From Lachnospiraceae bacterium UBA6987 (GTDB lineage: Bacteria; Bacillota; Clostridia; Lachnospirales; Lachnospiraceae), in NCBI GenBank assembly GCA_002449955.1, contig DJYD01000045.1, forward strand, positions 1-47,442: DNA of 47,442 bases. Reading direction: 5' to 3'. The notes beneath the pieces are model-generated. The model made no database searches. It saw nothing but the letters and a program-made list of their open reading frames with translations, and was not told the origin of the DNA. The translations under genes were made by a program, and so were the position numbers. Below are positions 7,827 through 16,484 of this stretch, in pieces; the stretch's first letter is position 1, and every line of letters begins with the position of its first letter.

Positions 7827-9200
7827 ATGAAGCTTAACAAAAGGATCCCGGCAATCCTGCTTGCGGCACTGATGGTCCTGTCCTTAACGACAGGCTGCGT
7901 ATCCCAGTACGTGGACAAAACGACCGAGGCGCCTGTCACGACGAAAGCTCCGGAGACGCAGGGAACATCTGCGCAGCCGGGAACGACTGACGCACCTGCT
8001 CCGAGCACGGAAGCTGACATTTCCGGTCAGTCGCTTTCTGTCTGGTATGCCGTCAGCGGCACGAGCGGCGAGCTGTTCAATTCACTGTCAGAGAAGTTTG
8101 CCAAGGAATACGGCGTCACCCTGGAACTGTCCTATTCGGGCGGATCGGGCGATACCGCGACCAAGGTCAGCTCGGCTCTGCTGACGCATACACAGCCTGA
8201 TGTGGCTCTGATGTATGCCGGCCCGCTCTACACCGGCGGCGAAGGCGATTTCCGCATCGGAGAACTGATGAATACAACAAGCGACTTCGATAAGGCCGAC
8301 GTGTTCGAGGGCATGCTCGATTACTGCGATTACATGGGCGAAGGCATCTGCGCGGTCCCGTACGGCATTTCCACCCAGGTCATGTACTACAACAAAGACC
8401 TGCTTAAGGCTTCCGGTGTGGACATGACGAACCCGCCGAAGACCTGGAAGGAATTCTATGACGTGCTCGGCAAGGTCATGGAAAGCAACAAGGACAACGA
8501 TAAGATCAAGGCCTTTGATACGAACGATGAAGCCTGGCTCTTCAAATCGATGCTGATGCAGAACGGATGCACGATCATCGAGAACAATAACGGTGAGATC
8601 ACCCCGATCTTCAACAACGAAAAGGCCGTGGAAGTGGCGGATTACTGGAAATCCCTGGTGGATGCCGGATACATGAATGCCGCACAGCACAGCAACGCGG
8701 AAAAGGCGTTCCTGGCCGGCAATACAGCCTTCATTGCCGCTTCTTCCAACCGTATCAGCCGCTGGACCGGCACGACCACCTTTGAGCTTGGCGCCATTGA
8801 AATGCCGTATTTCACCCAGCCGTCCCTCGCTCTCGGCGGCAACGTCCTGGTCATTCTGACCGAAGACGAGAGCAAGCTGCAGGCGGCCTGGAAATATGTG
8901 AACTTCCTGGCCAATGCGGAAAACAACACCACCTTCGCCCTGGGAACCGGCTATCTGCCGATCCACAAGTCCGCCATGGACCGTCAGGAAGTGAAGGATG
9001 CGATCGCGGCAAATGAAATGTACACGGTTGCCTTCAACCAGCTGCAGTACACCTGGGCTTATACGCATTTCCAGGAAATGGGTACGATGGATACCCAGAT
9101 CAAGAGTGCGCTCGGCAAGCTGGAGAAAGGCCGCGGCACCTCACAGGAACTGCTGGATAAGGCCGTGAAGGAACTGCAGTCCGAGATCGACGACAAATAA
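7827..9200 (+). CDS. Sugar-binding lipoprotein of the ABC importer
   Basis: The 457-residue solute-binding protein has a lipoprotein signal (KRIPAILLAALMVLSL, lipobox TTGC, Cys24) and a Thr/Pro/Ala-rich linker to about residue 60. After that comes an extracellular solute-binding family 1 domain with typical elements LSVWYAVSGTSGELFNSL, VPYGISTQVMYYNKDL and AFLAGNTAFIAASSNR. Two adjacent ATGs (7824 and 7827) follow AGAGG; the second has the better spacing. It captures the substrate outside the membrane for the two permeases. A strong hairpin follows the stop codon. Confidence 0.92.
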   Translation: MKLNKRIPAILLAALMVLSLTTGCVSQYVDKTTEAPVTTKAPETQGTSAQPGTTDAPAPSTEADISGQSLSVWYAVSGTSGELFNSLSEKFAKEYGVTLELSYSGGSGDTATKVSSALLTHTQPDVALMYAGPLYTGGEGDFRIGELMNTTSDFDKADVFEGMLDYCDYMGEGICAVPYGISTQVMYYNKDLLKASGVDMTNPPKTWKEFYDVLGKVMESNKDNDKIKAFDTNDEAWLFKSMLMQNGCTIIENNNGEITPIFNNEKAVEVADYWKSLVDAGYMNAAQHSNAEKAFLAGNTAFIAASSNRISRWTGTTTFELGAIEMPYFTQPSLALGGNVLVILTEDESKLQAAWKYVNFLANAENNTTFALGTGYLPIHKSAMDRQEVKDAIAANEMYTVAFNQLQYTWAYTHFQEMGTMDTQIKSALGKLEKGRGTSQELLDKAVKELQSEIDDK

Positions 9201-9209
9201 GAATGTTTC

Positions 9210-9241
9210 GCCTGCGGCAGCCCGAGAGGCTGCCTGCAGGC
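9210..9241 (+). other. Strong intercistronic hairpin after the binding-protein gene
   Basis: Thirteen bases GCCTGCGGCAGCC pair with a 14-base arm (one bulged T) across a 5-base loop. No T-run follows, so this is more likely an mRNA-stabilising or partial-attenuation element, which would keep the binding protein more abundant than downstream products. It also argues that the next gene starts at 9257, not at the ATG at 9203. Confidence 0.65.
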
Positions 9242-9256
9242 AGGATGGGAGATGCG

Positions 9257-10054
9257 ATGGGAAAGGAAAGATTTTCATTTTCGACCGGTGCACTTTATCC
9301 TTATGACAGCGTGACCGCTCTGCAGCTGATCCACGATGCGGGGTTCCCGCGCGCGGAGCTGATGCCGCAGGCGCTCTCCGATGTTTCGGAGGAAAGCACG
9401 TTAGCCTTTGAAAAGACAGGGATCAAGCTTGGCTCGATCCATTATCCGCTTGTCTTTTTCGGCATGCAGTACAACTGCACGCCGTCCATGATTGCCGACA
9501 GCCGGGCTTATGCGAAGAAGCTCCTTGGCATGGGCAAGCGCCTGGACTGCCATATCCTGGTGGTGCATCCGCATGACGAGCCCTCGCTCAAGGGCTACGA
9601 CGAGCTGCTGAATCAGCCGATGATCGATAACCTCCGCTGGTTAGCGGATACCTGCGCGGATTACGGCTATACCATGGCGATGGAGAACCATCCCCGCTCG
9701 GCCCCGACGGCACAGGCACTCCTCGATTACGTGAAGATGCTGGACCGTCCGAACATCGAACCCATGGTGGATACCACCGAGGTCAAGGAAGCGGACGGCG
9801 ACCCGGGAGAGTTCCTGAGAGCCCTTACTCCCTGCCACCTGCATATGAGCGATTTCGGCACCTTCAAGCACGTCCCGGCCGGTGACGGAAACTTCGACTG
9901 GAAGGATATCCGGGCGGCGCTTGAGGAAAAACAGTACAAGGGCTATTTCACGCTGGAACCGGCTTACCGTTGGTACATCGGCGATCCGAAGGGAGAACTG
10001 GCGAGAGCCTACCGCTTCCTTGAAGAAAACTTTGGAGATTTCCCTGATTTTTAA
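9257..10054 (+). CDS. Sugar phosphate isomerase/epimerase (xylose isomerase-like TIM barrel)
   Basis: I choose the ATG at 9257 (GGGAG five bases upstream); the ATG at 9203 would place a stable hairpin in the coding sequence. The 265-residue protein fits the AP endonuclease 2 / xylose isomerase-like family: FSTGALYPYDSVTALQLIHDAGF at the N-terminus, then LVVHPHDE, MAMENHP, MVDTTEVKEADGD, CHLHMSDFG and YFTLEP, which supply the usual Glu/His/Asp divalent-metal ligands. Members isomerise or epimerise sugars and sugar phosphates. It is probably an enzyme of the pathway fed by the adjacent importer. Confidence 0.87.
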   Translation: MGKERFSFSTGALYPYDSVTALQLIHDAGFPRAELMPQALSDVSEESTLAFEKTGIKLGSIHYPLVFFGMQYNCTPSMIADSRAYAKKLLGMGKRLDCHILVVHPHDEPSLKGYDELLNQPMIDNLRWLADTCADYGYTMAMENHPRSAPTAQALLDYVKMLDRPNIEPMVDTTEVKEADGDPGEFLRALTPCHLHMSDFGTFKHVPAGDGNFDWKDIRAALEEKQYKGYFTLEPAYRWYIGDPKGELARAYRFLEENFGDFPDF

Positions 10055-10063
10055 GGAGAAAGC

Positions 10064-11077
10064 ATGAAACGATCTGAAGCAGCGGTGAAGGACCGCGTGC
10101 GCGCCGTCTGGCAGGCTTTTGCTGCGGGCGACGCCTGCGGAATGCCGACCGAATTCATGTGCCCGGAGGATATCCGGAAGGTCTTCGGTGACCTGATGCC
10201 GGGGGGACTGCCGGAAGGGATTCTCCCCGCAGAACGTTCGCTCACGCACGGGATCCTTGAGACCGGCGCCGTCACGGACGATACGGAACAGAATCTGTAC
10301 CTGCTTGCCGAGGCAAAGAAGCGGGGCGGCGTGACGCTTGAGGGCGTCCTTGGCGCACTCGAAGCCTGGATCGCCGAGACCGGTGCGGTGGAAAAGCACT
10401 ATATCGGTCCGAGCAGCCTGAAAGCGCTCGAATCGATCCGGAAGGGCACGCCGGCGGCTGAGGCCGGCATAGGCGGCACCACCTGCGGCGGCATCATGCG
10501 GACGCCTTCGGCCTTCCTGTGGAAGCCGGAGCAGAGCGAAGAGGAATTAGAGAAAAACATACTGACCAGTCTGCTGCCGACGCACAATACCTCGGAAGCG
10601 CTGGAAGCGGCAGGTGCTTACGGCTTTGCTCTGCGGGCGGCCTTTAACGGCGGGAGCGTGGAGGAGATCTTCGAGGCTGCGGAGCGCGGCGGAAAGCGTT
10701 TGATCGCGCACGCGGCATGGACCGGCTGCGCGCCCAGCTCCGTCAGACGGATCCGTGAAGCAGGGAAACTTGCGGAAACGCTTGATGAAGAGGAACTGTT
10801 GGACCATGTCTATAACCTCTGGGGGACCGGCCTTCCCTCCGCAGACGTATGCGGCGCGGTATTTGCCCTTTTTGCCCTGGCGGGCGGGGATGTATGGAAG
10901 GTCATCCGGCTGGCGAGCGTGATCGGCGGCGACACGGATACCATAGCGGCACTTGCCGCTGCTCTGTCCGCAGCATATGCGGGCGGTCATAATATCCCGG
11001 GCGCAGTGCTTCACCGGGTACTGCAGCAGAACCGGGAACTGTTTGAGGCAAAATATCCGGAGGCTCTTGAAGGATGA
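10064..11077 (+). CDS. ADP-ribosylglycohydrolase-family protein
   Basis: The 337-residue protein starts after AAGGAGAAAGC. It shows the two metal-binding signatures of the DraG/ARH fold: TDDTE (residues 71-75) and IGGDTDT (287-293, with Asp290 and Asp292), which hold two Mg ions at the active site. Characterised members remove ADP-ribose from proteins or cleave ADP-ribose conjugates. Many bacterial members occur in sugar or nucleoside operons and probably hydrolyse small N- or O-ribosides. Its place between an isomerase and an MFS transporter favours a catabolic glycosidase role, an inference. It overlaps the MFS gene by four bases. Confidence 0.85.
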   Translation: MKRSEAAVKDRVRAVWQAFAAGDACGMPTEFMCPEDIRKVFGDLMPGGLPEGILPAERSLTHGILETGAVTDDTEQNLYLLAEAKKRGGVTLEGVLGALEAWIAETGAVEKHYIGPSSLKALESIRKGTPAAEAGIGGTTCGGIMRTPSAFLWKPEQSEEELEKNILTSLLPTHNTSEALEAAGAYGFALRAAFNGGSVEEIFEAAERGGKRLIAHAAWTGCAPSSVRRIREAGKLAETLDEEELLDHVYNLWGTGLPSADVCGAVFALFALAGGDVWKVIRLASVIGGDTDTIAALAAALSAAYAGGHNIPGAVLHRVLQQNRELFEAKYPEALEG

Positions 11078-12369
11078 GAAGGGTGAAAGAATATCTGGGC
11101 AAACTGAAGGGGAACGCGGCAGTGTGTATTGCGGCGCATCCTTTTTGGGCGGTCCCGTACATGTTCTACACCTATTACATCAGCCTCTACCTGCAGGAAC
11201 GCGGCATCACCGATGTACAGCTGGGGACGCTGATGGTGGCAGGCACCGTGTCTGCGACCTTCTTCTCCTTCCTGGCCGCGCCGATCGTTGACCGCTTGGG
11301 CCGCAGGAATGCGACCTCGCTGTTTGACTTCTTAAGCTCTGCACTGCCGCCGCTCCTGTATTTCTTCACGAGAGATTTCGGGCTGGCCCTGGTCGCCATG
11401 GTGCTGTTCAATGCGAACCGCCTGATGAGTGTCGGCTACTTCCTTGTCATGATCGAAGATTCGGAGGACGACGGCAGGATCGTAGCCCTCAACATGTTCA
11501 ATATCATCACGGTGGTCGCGGGACTGTTGCTGCCGCTTGCCGGCGTGTATGTGGAAAGCCAGGGCTTGGTCAAGGGCGAGGAGACTTTCCTGCTCGCGAG
11601 CTTTTTCCTGATCACCGGCATGATCATCGTGCGGCACTTGCTGCTGAAAGAAACCAAGGTCGGCAAAGCCGTTCAGGAAAAGGTGAAGGCGGAGCCGGCG
11701 GGCATTAAGACAACAGTCAGACAGCTGTGGACTCCCTATGTGGACGCGTTAAAGTTTCTCATGAAGAATCCGGTCGCACGGGCCTTTACACTTGCGGATG
11801 TATTCTTTTGCGTATACATGAATCTCGGGACCAATTACAGCCTGTATTTTGTGCCGTATTTTTCCGACCGCATGGGAATGAATACCATGCAGACCTCGGT
11901 TCTGGGCAGTGTATATTACGGCGGAATGCTGGCGGCGATGGTTTTCATCAACCCGGTATTCAGCCGGAAGAATCTGGTCAAGGGAATCATGCTTTCCTGC
12001 GCGGTGACGCTTGCGGGCTTTGCCCTGATGATCGGTGTGCCGTCCGGCATGTATGTGGCAGCCATCGGTGCGACTCTGGTGCTGGCCCTCGGCTACGGAA
12101 TGCTAAAGAGCTCGCTTGAGGGCGCCTTCGCGGTCTATTCCGAGAGCGAGTACCGCAGCGGTATTTACTCCGCGGCGAACCTCCTGTCCTCGGGGCTCGG
12201 TGTTATTGTGACCGCAGTCTGTGCCGTGCTTTATGCGAAAAATGCAAGCTGGCTGTACATCGTAAACGGTGTGATGGTGCTTGCCGTGCTGATCATCATC
12301 CTGCACGCGTTGCGGAAATACAACCTCAGTACGACCCAAAAGAAAGAAGAGGCGGACAATGTCATATAA
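11074..12369 (+). CDS. Major facilitator superfamily transporter
   Basis: The 431-residue protein has about twelve hydrophobic segments and the MFS A-loop pattern between segments 2 and 3 (APIVDRLGRRNATSLFDF). A central hydrophilic loop of about 40 residues separates the two six-helix halves. It is translationally coupled to the glycohydrolase gene (ATGA) and overlaps the next gene by eleven bases. It could import a second substrate or export an end product. The direction and substrate are not visible in the sequence. Confidence 0.9.
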   Translation: MRRVKEYLGKLKGNAAVCIAAHPFWAVPYMFYTYYISLYLQERGITDVQLGTLMVAGTVSATFFSFLAAPIVDRLGRRNATSLFDFLSSALPPLLYFFTRDFGLALVAMVLFNANRLMSVGYFLVMIEDSEDDGRIVALNMFNIITVVAGLLLPLAGVYVESQGLVKGEETFLLASFFLITGMIIVRHLLLKETKVGKAVQEKVKAEPAGIKTTVRQLWTPYVDALKFLMKNPVARAFTLADVFFCVYMNLGTNYSLYFVPYFSDRMGMNTMQTSVLGSVYYGGMLAAMVFINPVFSRKNLVKGIMLSCAVTLAGFALMIGVPSGMYVAAIGATLVLALGYGMLKSSLEGAFAVYSESEYRSGIYSAANLLSSGLGVIVTAVCAVLYAKNASWLYIVNGVMVLAVLIIILHALRKYNLSTTQKKEEADNVI

Positions 12370-13525
12370 ATCTTTTGAATTCAGTTTTCCGACCCGGATC
12401 GTGTTCGGCCCCGGGGAGAGCGGGAAAGCCGCGGAACACGCTGCGGGCTTTAAGCCGAAGAAGATCTTCCTGATGACCTACGCGGACGTGCTGCTGCCGG
12501 TTGTTAAAAAGCTGATGAAGGATCTTGAGGAGATGAATATCCCTTACGTCCTTTATGATAAATGTATGCCGAATCCTACGGCGGTGCAGATAGACGCCGC
12601 AGCGGCATGCTGCAGGGAGGAAGGCTGCGACCTGGTCCTCGGCGTCGGCGGCGGCAGCGTCATTGATTCCGTCAAATCCACGGCGCTCCTGGTAACGAAC
12701 CCCTCGGAAGGCGGCATCTGGGACTATGTGAGCGGTGCGAAGGAACCCGCAAACAGGCCGCTCACCATCATGCTTGTCGTAACCATTGCTTCCACCGGCT
12801 CTGAAGGCAACGAAAGCTTTGTTCTTACGGACCGGGAGGGGAAAGATAAGCTCATTTTTAACCACCCGTTCGTGCGGCCGGTGCTTTCGGTCTGTGATCC
12901 GGAGCTGTCGGTGACCCTGCCGCCTCGCCAGACGGCACTTGGCGCCATTGACGTTTTTTGCCACGTGCTGGAACAGTACCTGCATGACGACCCCTGCGCG
13001 GACGCAAGTGATGAGATGAGCTTCGGCCTGCTGAAGACCGTGCATAAGTGGGCGCCGGTCGCAGTCGCCGAGCCGGGCAACATGGACGCCCGCAGCAATC
13101 TGCTCTGGTGCGCGATCCTGGCCATGAGCCGGGTGCTTGGGGTAGGCCATGACGAGAACTGGCTGAGCCATGATATGGAGCACGCGGTTTCTGCGAAGTT
13201 TAACCTGCCGCATGCGGCAGGCATGGCGGGGATCATGCCGGTATATCTGGACTATATTGAAAAACAGGGAAAAATCCCGGACAAACTGAAAAGGCTGGCA
13301 GAGCTTCTGGGCGCAGAGAGCGCGGCAGAAGGAATGCGAAACTTCCAGAGAAGTCTGGGCCTTCCGGTAAATCTTGCGGAGGCGCTGGGACATGGTGCCA
13401 GCGAAGAGGAAATCAGTGAAATGGCACCGCATTCTCTGCCCTGGGGACCGTGGAATGCCGGAAATCTGGGAGAATTTTCCACAGAAGACGCAGCAAGCGT
13501 TCTGCAAAACAGTTTTAAGGAATGA
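12359..13525 (+). CDS. Iron-containing alcohol dehydrogenase
   Basis: This 388-residue group III dehydrogenase begins with FEFSFPTRIVFGPG, has the NAD-binding GVGGGSVIDSVK, and the metal ligands Asp198 and His202 (AIDVFCHVLE) plus His275 and His285 (MEHAVSAKFNLPHAAG). It most resembles butanol or lactaldehyde dehydrogenase-like enzymes that reduce aldehydes to alcohols with NAD(P)H in anaerobes. As the last gene of the operon it may dispose of the aldehyde made by the aldolase and regenerate NAD. Confidence 0.93.
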   Translation: MSYKSFEFSFPTRIVFGPGESGKAAEHAAGFKPKKIFLMTYADVLLPVVKKLMKDLEEMNIPYVLYDKCMPNPTAVQIDAAAACCREEGCDLVLGVGGGSVIDSVKSTALLVTNPSEGGIWDYVSGAKEPANRPLTIMLVVTIASTGSEGNESFVLTDREGKDKLIFNHPFVRPVLSVCDPELSVTLPPRQTALGAIDVFCHVLEQYLHDDPCADASDEMSFGLLKTVHKWAPVAVAEPGNMDARSNLLWCAILAMSRVLGVGHDENWLSHDMEHAVSAKFNLPHAAGMAGIMPVYLDYIEKQGKIPDKLKRLAELLGAESAAEGMRNFQRSLGLPVNLAEALGHGASEEEISEMAPHSLPWGPWNAGNLGEFSTEDAASVLQNSFKE

Positions 13526-13530
13526 AGCGC

Positions 13531-13564
13531 TGCTTCCGCAGCCCTCCCGGTAAAAGCGGAAGCA
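13531..13564 (+). other. Stem-loop between the dehydrogenase and lipoprotein genes
   Basis: TGCTTCCGC and GCGGAAGCA pair perfectly (9 bp) with a 16-base loop and no T-tract. It may terminate weakly or protect the sugar-operon mRNA end. I see no convincing promoter between it and the lipoprotein gene. Confidence 0.5.
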
Positions 13565-13613
13565 CGTTCAGGATAACGTAATTTATTTCATGCCCTAAGG
13601 AAAGGAGAAAAAC

Positions 13614-15092
13614 ATGAAGAAAGCTCTTGCACTCATTCTGACGCTCGCTATGGTGCTGTCGATGGCAGCCTGCGGCGGACAGAAACAAACAACCGCGGCA
13701 CCGACTCAGCCACAGACGACTGCAGCGCCGACGGAAGCCCCCACCACGAAGGCCCCGGAGACCACGGAAGCGCCGACTACTACGGAAGCTCCCACCACAG
13801 AACCAGCCCCTGAAATGAAAGTCGAAGGAACGATCTATGTACTGAACAGCGCACTGGAAGGCCTTGAAACTTACACGGATGAGGCCGTCCGCTACAACGC
13901 GAACTGGATCCCGATCAAGGGCTGGAATATCGGCAATTTTGCGGATAAGCACCTTTGGTTCAAGCTTGCGGATGACCAGCAGGTAGGAATTGTTTCCTAC
14001 GACGACGGATATACCGCAGTCCAGGAGTACGGCTACAAAACATTCCGCGATCAGATGTTCTGCCTGGATGTTCCTGAAGAGGAACTTGAAAATCATGACA
14101 GCGGCATCGTCTACGGCCCCGATATGAAGATCGATACGCTTCCTTACTGGATCGGATACATCGTTATGGGACCTGAAGCATTCCTGTTTGCGGACGATGG
14201 CGGCACGAATGCGGAAACTATGTTCTTCGGCACTGTAGGCGGCCTGGGCGGCAAAGACGGTATGACCAAGATGGTCGACGCCGAATCCTATGATTTCATC
14301 GGAATCGACGGCTACACCGAGGAGATCGACAAGGAAGACCTTAAGGACGTCAACATTTACTTCAACGAAGGCCGCGTGGATGCGGATTCCATTGCCTGGA
14401 AGGGCTACACGATCACGGATATCCAGTACATCGTGCCGCATGGCGTAGATAAGGACAACCTCCCCGAGACGGAAGAGAATACCGTCTATAAGATCACTGT
14501 CGTCAACAGCGGTGTGCTGGATGTTACCGAGAAATCGGACAACAGCTATAAGACCGCTCTGTCGGAGACCGACGCCGAGATCCTTTTCCCGAACAAGGGA
14601 TCGGCTCAGGTCGGCTACAAAGTGACGGAGATCCTGAAAGCTCTTGAACTGGATGGCTACAAGAGCGTGACGACCATCTCCTCCGGAGATTCGGCTTCCG
14701 TCACCTGCACCTTCGATGAGTTCAAGGAAAGATATATCGTCGAAAACGATTCCAAGGACCGCGGCCCGTACACGACCGGCAAGAATCAGGCGAGAGGTGA
14801 AATGACCACAAACGTGCTGCTTTTTGCCATGGACAATGACGCTATGGTTTATGTCCCGCAGACGGCTACCCAGGAAGCCGGCGTTCCCGTCGGCGATCTG
14901 CTGGAGAAGCTGGGTGTCACGGATGCCAAGGCTATCAACGTTATCTGCAACGACGGTTACAATGAGATAATCGACGCCGAGGATATCAAGGACGTCTTTA
15001 TTTTCCATCTGGAAGATAGAATCGATGTGACTTCGATCGCTTATACCGGCTACACACTGAGGAATGCCGTCAAGATCGAAATCGTGAAATAA
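13614..15092 (+). CDS. Lipoprotein with duplicated module, unknown function
   Basis: The 492-residue protein has a lipoprotein signal peptide (Cys20, lipobox MAAC) and a Thr/Glu/Ala/Pro-rich linker to about residue 68. The rest is secreted and probably membrane-anchored. It contains an internal duplication: DGYTEEIDKEDLKDVNIYF (about 221-272) and DGYNEIIDAEDIKDVFIFH (about 436-492) share a common pattern, each ending in a hydrophobic strand after GYT. The segments before these repeats look distantly related too, suggesting a two-module protein. I do not recognise the family. The start follows AAAGGAGAAAAAC, and a good terminator ends the unit at 15137. Confidence 0.8.
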   Translation: MKKALALILTLAMVLSMAACGGQKQTTAAPTQPQTTAAPTEAPTTKAPETTEAPTTTEAPTTEPAPEMKVEGTIYVLNSALEGLETYTDEAVRYNANWIPIKGWNIGNFADKHLWFKLADDQQVGIVSYDDGYTAVQEYGYKTFRDQMFCLDVPEEELENHDSGIVYGPDMKIDTLPYWIGYIVMGPEAFLFADDGGTNAETMFFGTVGGLGGKDGMTKMVDAESYDFIGIDGYTEEIDKEDLKDVNIYFNEGRVDADSIAWKGYTITDIQYIVPHGVDKDNLPETEENTVYKITVVNSGVLDVTEKSDNSYKTALSETDAEILFPNKGSAQVGYKVTEILKALELDGYKSVTTISSGDSASVTCTFDEFKERYIVENDSKDRGPYTTGKNQARGEMTTNVLLFAMDNDAMVYVPQTATQEAGVPVGDLLEKLGVTDAKAINVICNDGYNEIIDAEDIKDVFIFHLEDRIDVTSIAYTGYTLRNAVKIEIVK

Positions 15093-15106
15093 AAAGATTT
15101 TGATGG

Positions 15107-15137
15107 GGGAGGCTGCTTTAAGGCGGCCTCCTTTTTT
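15107..15137 (+). terminator. Rho-independent terminator after the lipoprotein gene
   Basis: A GGAGGCTGC/GGCGGCCTCC stem (with a G-U pair) and a 5-base loop is followed by T6. Confidence 0.85.
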
Positions 15138-15200
15138 GTTCCCAAAATACAGAAAAATCTGGCCGGGCAGCGGAAAATGGTAAAAAATCAGCTGCAGGCG

Positions 15201-15209
15201 TGCTATGAT
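15201..15209 (+). promoter_or_regulatory. Extended -10 promoter of sbcDC
   Basis: TGCTATGAT is an extended -10 element about 80 bases upstream of the sbcD start. No clear -35 box lies at the normal distance, as often seen with extended -10 promoters. Confidence 0.4.
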
Positions 15210-15287
15210 AGACCTATGAGGAAGGAAAGACGAAATGCACCATGCGTGCAGTGAGACCTTCCGGATAACGGCAGAAGGAGAGCGCCA

Positions 15288-16484
15288 GTGAAATTCATCC
15301 ATTTATCTGATCTGCATCTGGGAAAGCGGCTGAACGGCTATTTGCTTACGGAAGAGCAGCGGGATATTCTGCAGAAAATCACCGCTGTGATCCTGGAGGA
15401 GCAGCCGGATGCCGTGCTGATCGCCGGGGATATTTATGATAAAACCGTGCCGAGCGAGGAAGCGGTGCAGCTGCTTGATGCATTTCTGAACCGTCTTTCA
15501 GAATGCGGCGTGCAGACGTTTATCATCAGCGGCAACCACGATTCGGCGGAGCGGCTGTCCTTTGCGTCGCGCCTGATGGAAAAGAGCGGGATCCATATCG
15601 CACCAGCCTACCGGGGACGCGTCAAACCCTTCGAACTAAGGGATGCGTACGGACCGCTTTACCTTTGGCTGCTTCCTTTTGTGAAGCCTCTGCATGTGCG
15701 GGCTGCCTGGCCGGGAGACGAAATCGTAGATTATACGGATGCGCTGCGCTGCGCCATAGCGCACATGGAGATCGACCTCTCTAAGAGAAATGTCCTGGTC
15801 GCGCACCAGTATGTAAGCGGCGCGGAACGTTCGGATTCTGAGGAAATCACGATAGGCGGTCTGGATGAGGTGAGCGCGGAGGTTTTTTCTGCCTTTGATT
15901 ATGTCGCGCTCGGACATCTGCACAGACCGCAGAACGTAGCGCTCCCGGATGCAGCCCTTCCTTCTGCTGCATCTGGAGAGAAAAAACCGGTGTCCCGTCC
16001 CCTGATCCGTTACGCCGGAAGTCCGCTTTCGTATTCCTTTTCTGAAGCGGGGCAGGAAAAATCATTAACCGTGGTCGAGATCGGAGAAAAAGGCGAGGCT
16101 GTTTCTCTGCGGACGGTCCCGCTTTCACCGCTTCGCGGGCTGCAGAAGCTGCGGGGCAGCTTTGCCGAGCTGACAGCGGCAGAGTATCTGCGCGGAAGTG
16201 AGGCGAAAGATCACTACCTCCATATCACGCTCACAGACGAGCAGGACGTGCCGGATGCGGCCATCCGCCTGAAAGCCCTGTATCCCTACCTGATGACGAT
16301 CGAATATGACAATACCAGGACGCGGACAGCCTCGGTGATCGGAGGCGCGCAGGACGCGCCGAAAAAGTCGCCCTTGGAACTCTTTGAGGAGCTGTACCGG
16401 CTGCAGAACGGTGCAGGCCTTAATGCAGCGCAGCGTACGTACCTGGAAGATAAGATCGAAGCCTTGAAGGAGGTGGAAGGATGA
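15288..16484 (+). CDS. sbcD: Exonuclease SbcD (Mre11-like nuclease subunit)
   Basis: The start is a GTG behind GAAGGAG. The 398-residue protein has the calcineurin-like phosphoesterase motifs of SbcD in order: LSDLHLG (Asp8, His10), AGDIYD (Asp48), SGNHD (Asn83, His84), VAHQYV and LGHLHRP, then YAGSPLSYSFSE. With SbcC it forms a Mn-dependent complex that opens DNA hairpins and trims blocked double-strand ends. It overlaps sbcC by four bases. The size is usual for the family. Confidence 0.97.
   Translation: MKFIHLSDLHLGKRLNGYLLTEEQRDILQKITAVILEEQPDAVLIAGDIYDKTVPSEEAVQLLDAFLNRLSECGVQTFIISGNHDSAERLSFASRLMEKSGIHIAPAYRGRVKPFELRDAYGPLYLWLLPFVKPLHVRAAWPGDEIVDYTDALRCAIAHMEIDLSKRNVLVAHQYVSGAERSDSEEITIGGLDEVSAEVFSAFDYVALGHLHRPQNVALPDAALPSAASGEKKPVSRPLIRYAGSPLSYSFSEAGQEKSLTVVEIGEKGEAVSLRTVPLSPLRGLQKLRGSFAELTAAEYLRGSEAKDHYLHITLTDEQDVPDAAIRLKALYPYLMTIEYDNTRTRTASVIGGAQDAPKKSPLELFEELYRLQNGAGLNAAQRTYLEDKIEALKEVEG

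Noticed and set aside
12362..13507. Long minus-strand open frame opposite the iron alcohol dehydrogenase gene
   Set aside because: The plus strand encodes a complete enzyme with all metal ligands. The antisense protein is rich in Arg and His with no family pattern, as expected for a GC-rich shadow.
13515..15302. Long open frame (595 codons) on the minus strand opposite the lipoprotein gene
   Set aside because: It is the complement of a repeat-containing gene with strong ribosome site, signal peptide and terminator. The antisense frame has no ribosome site at a sensible start and no recognisable motifs.
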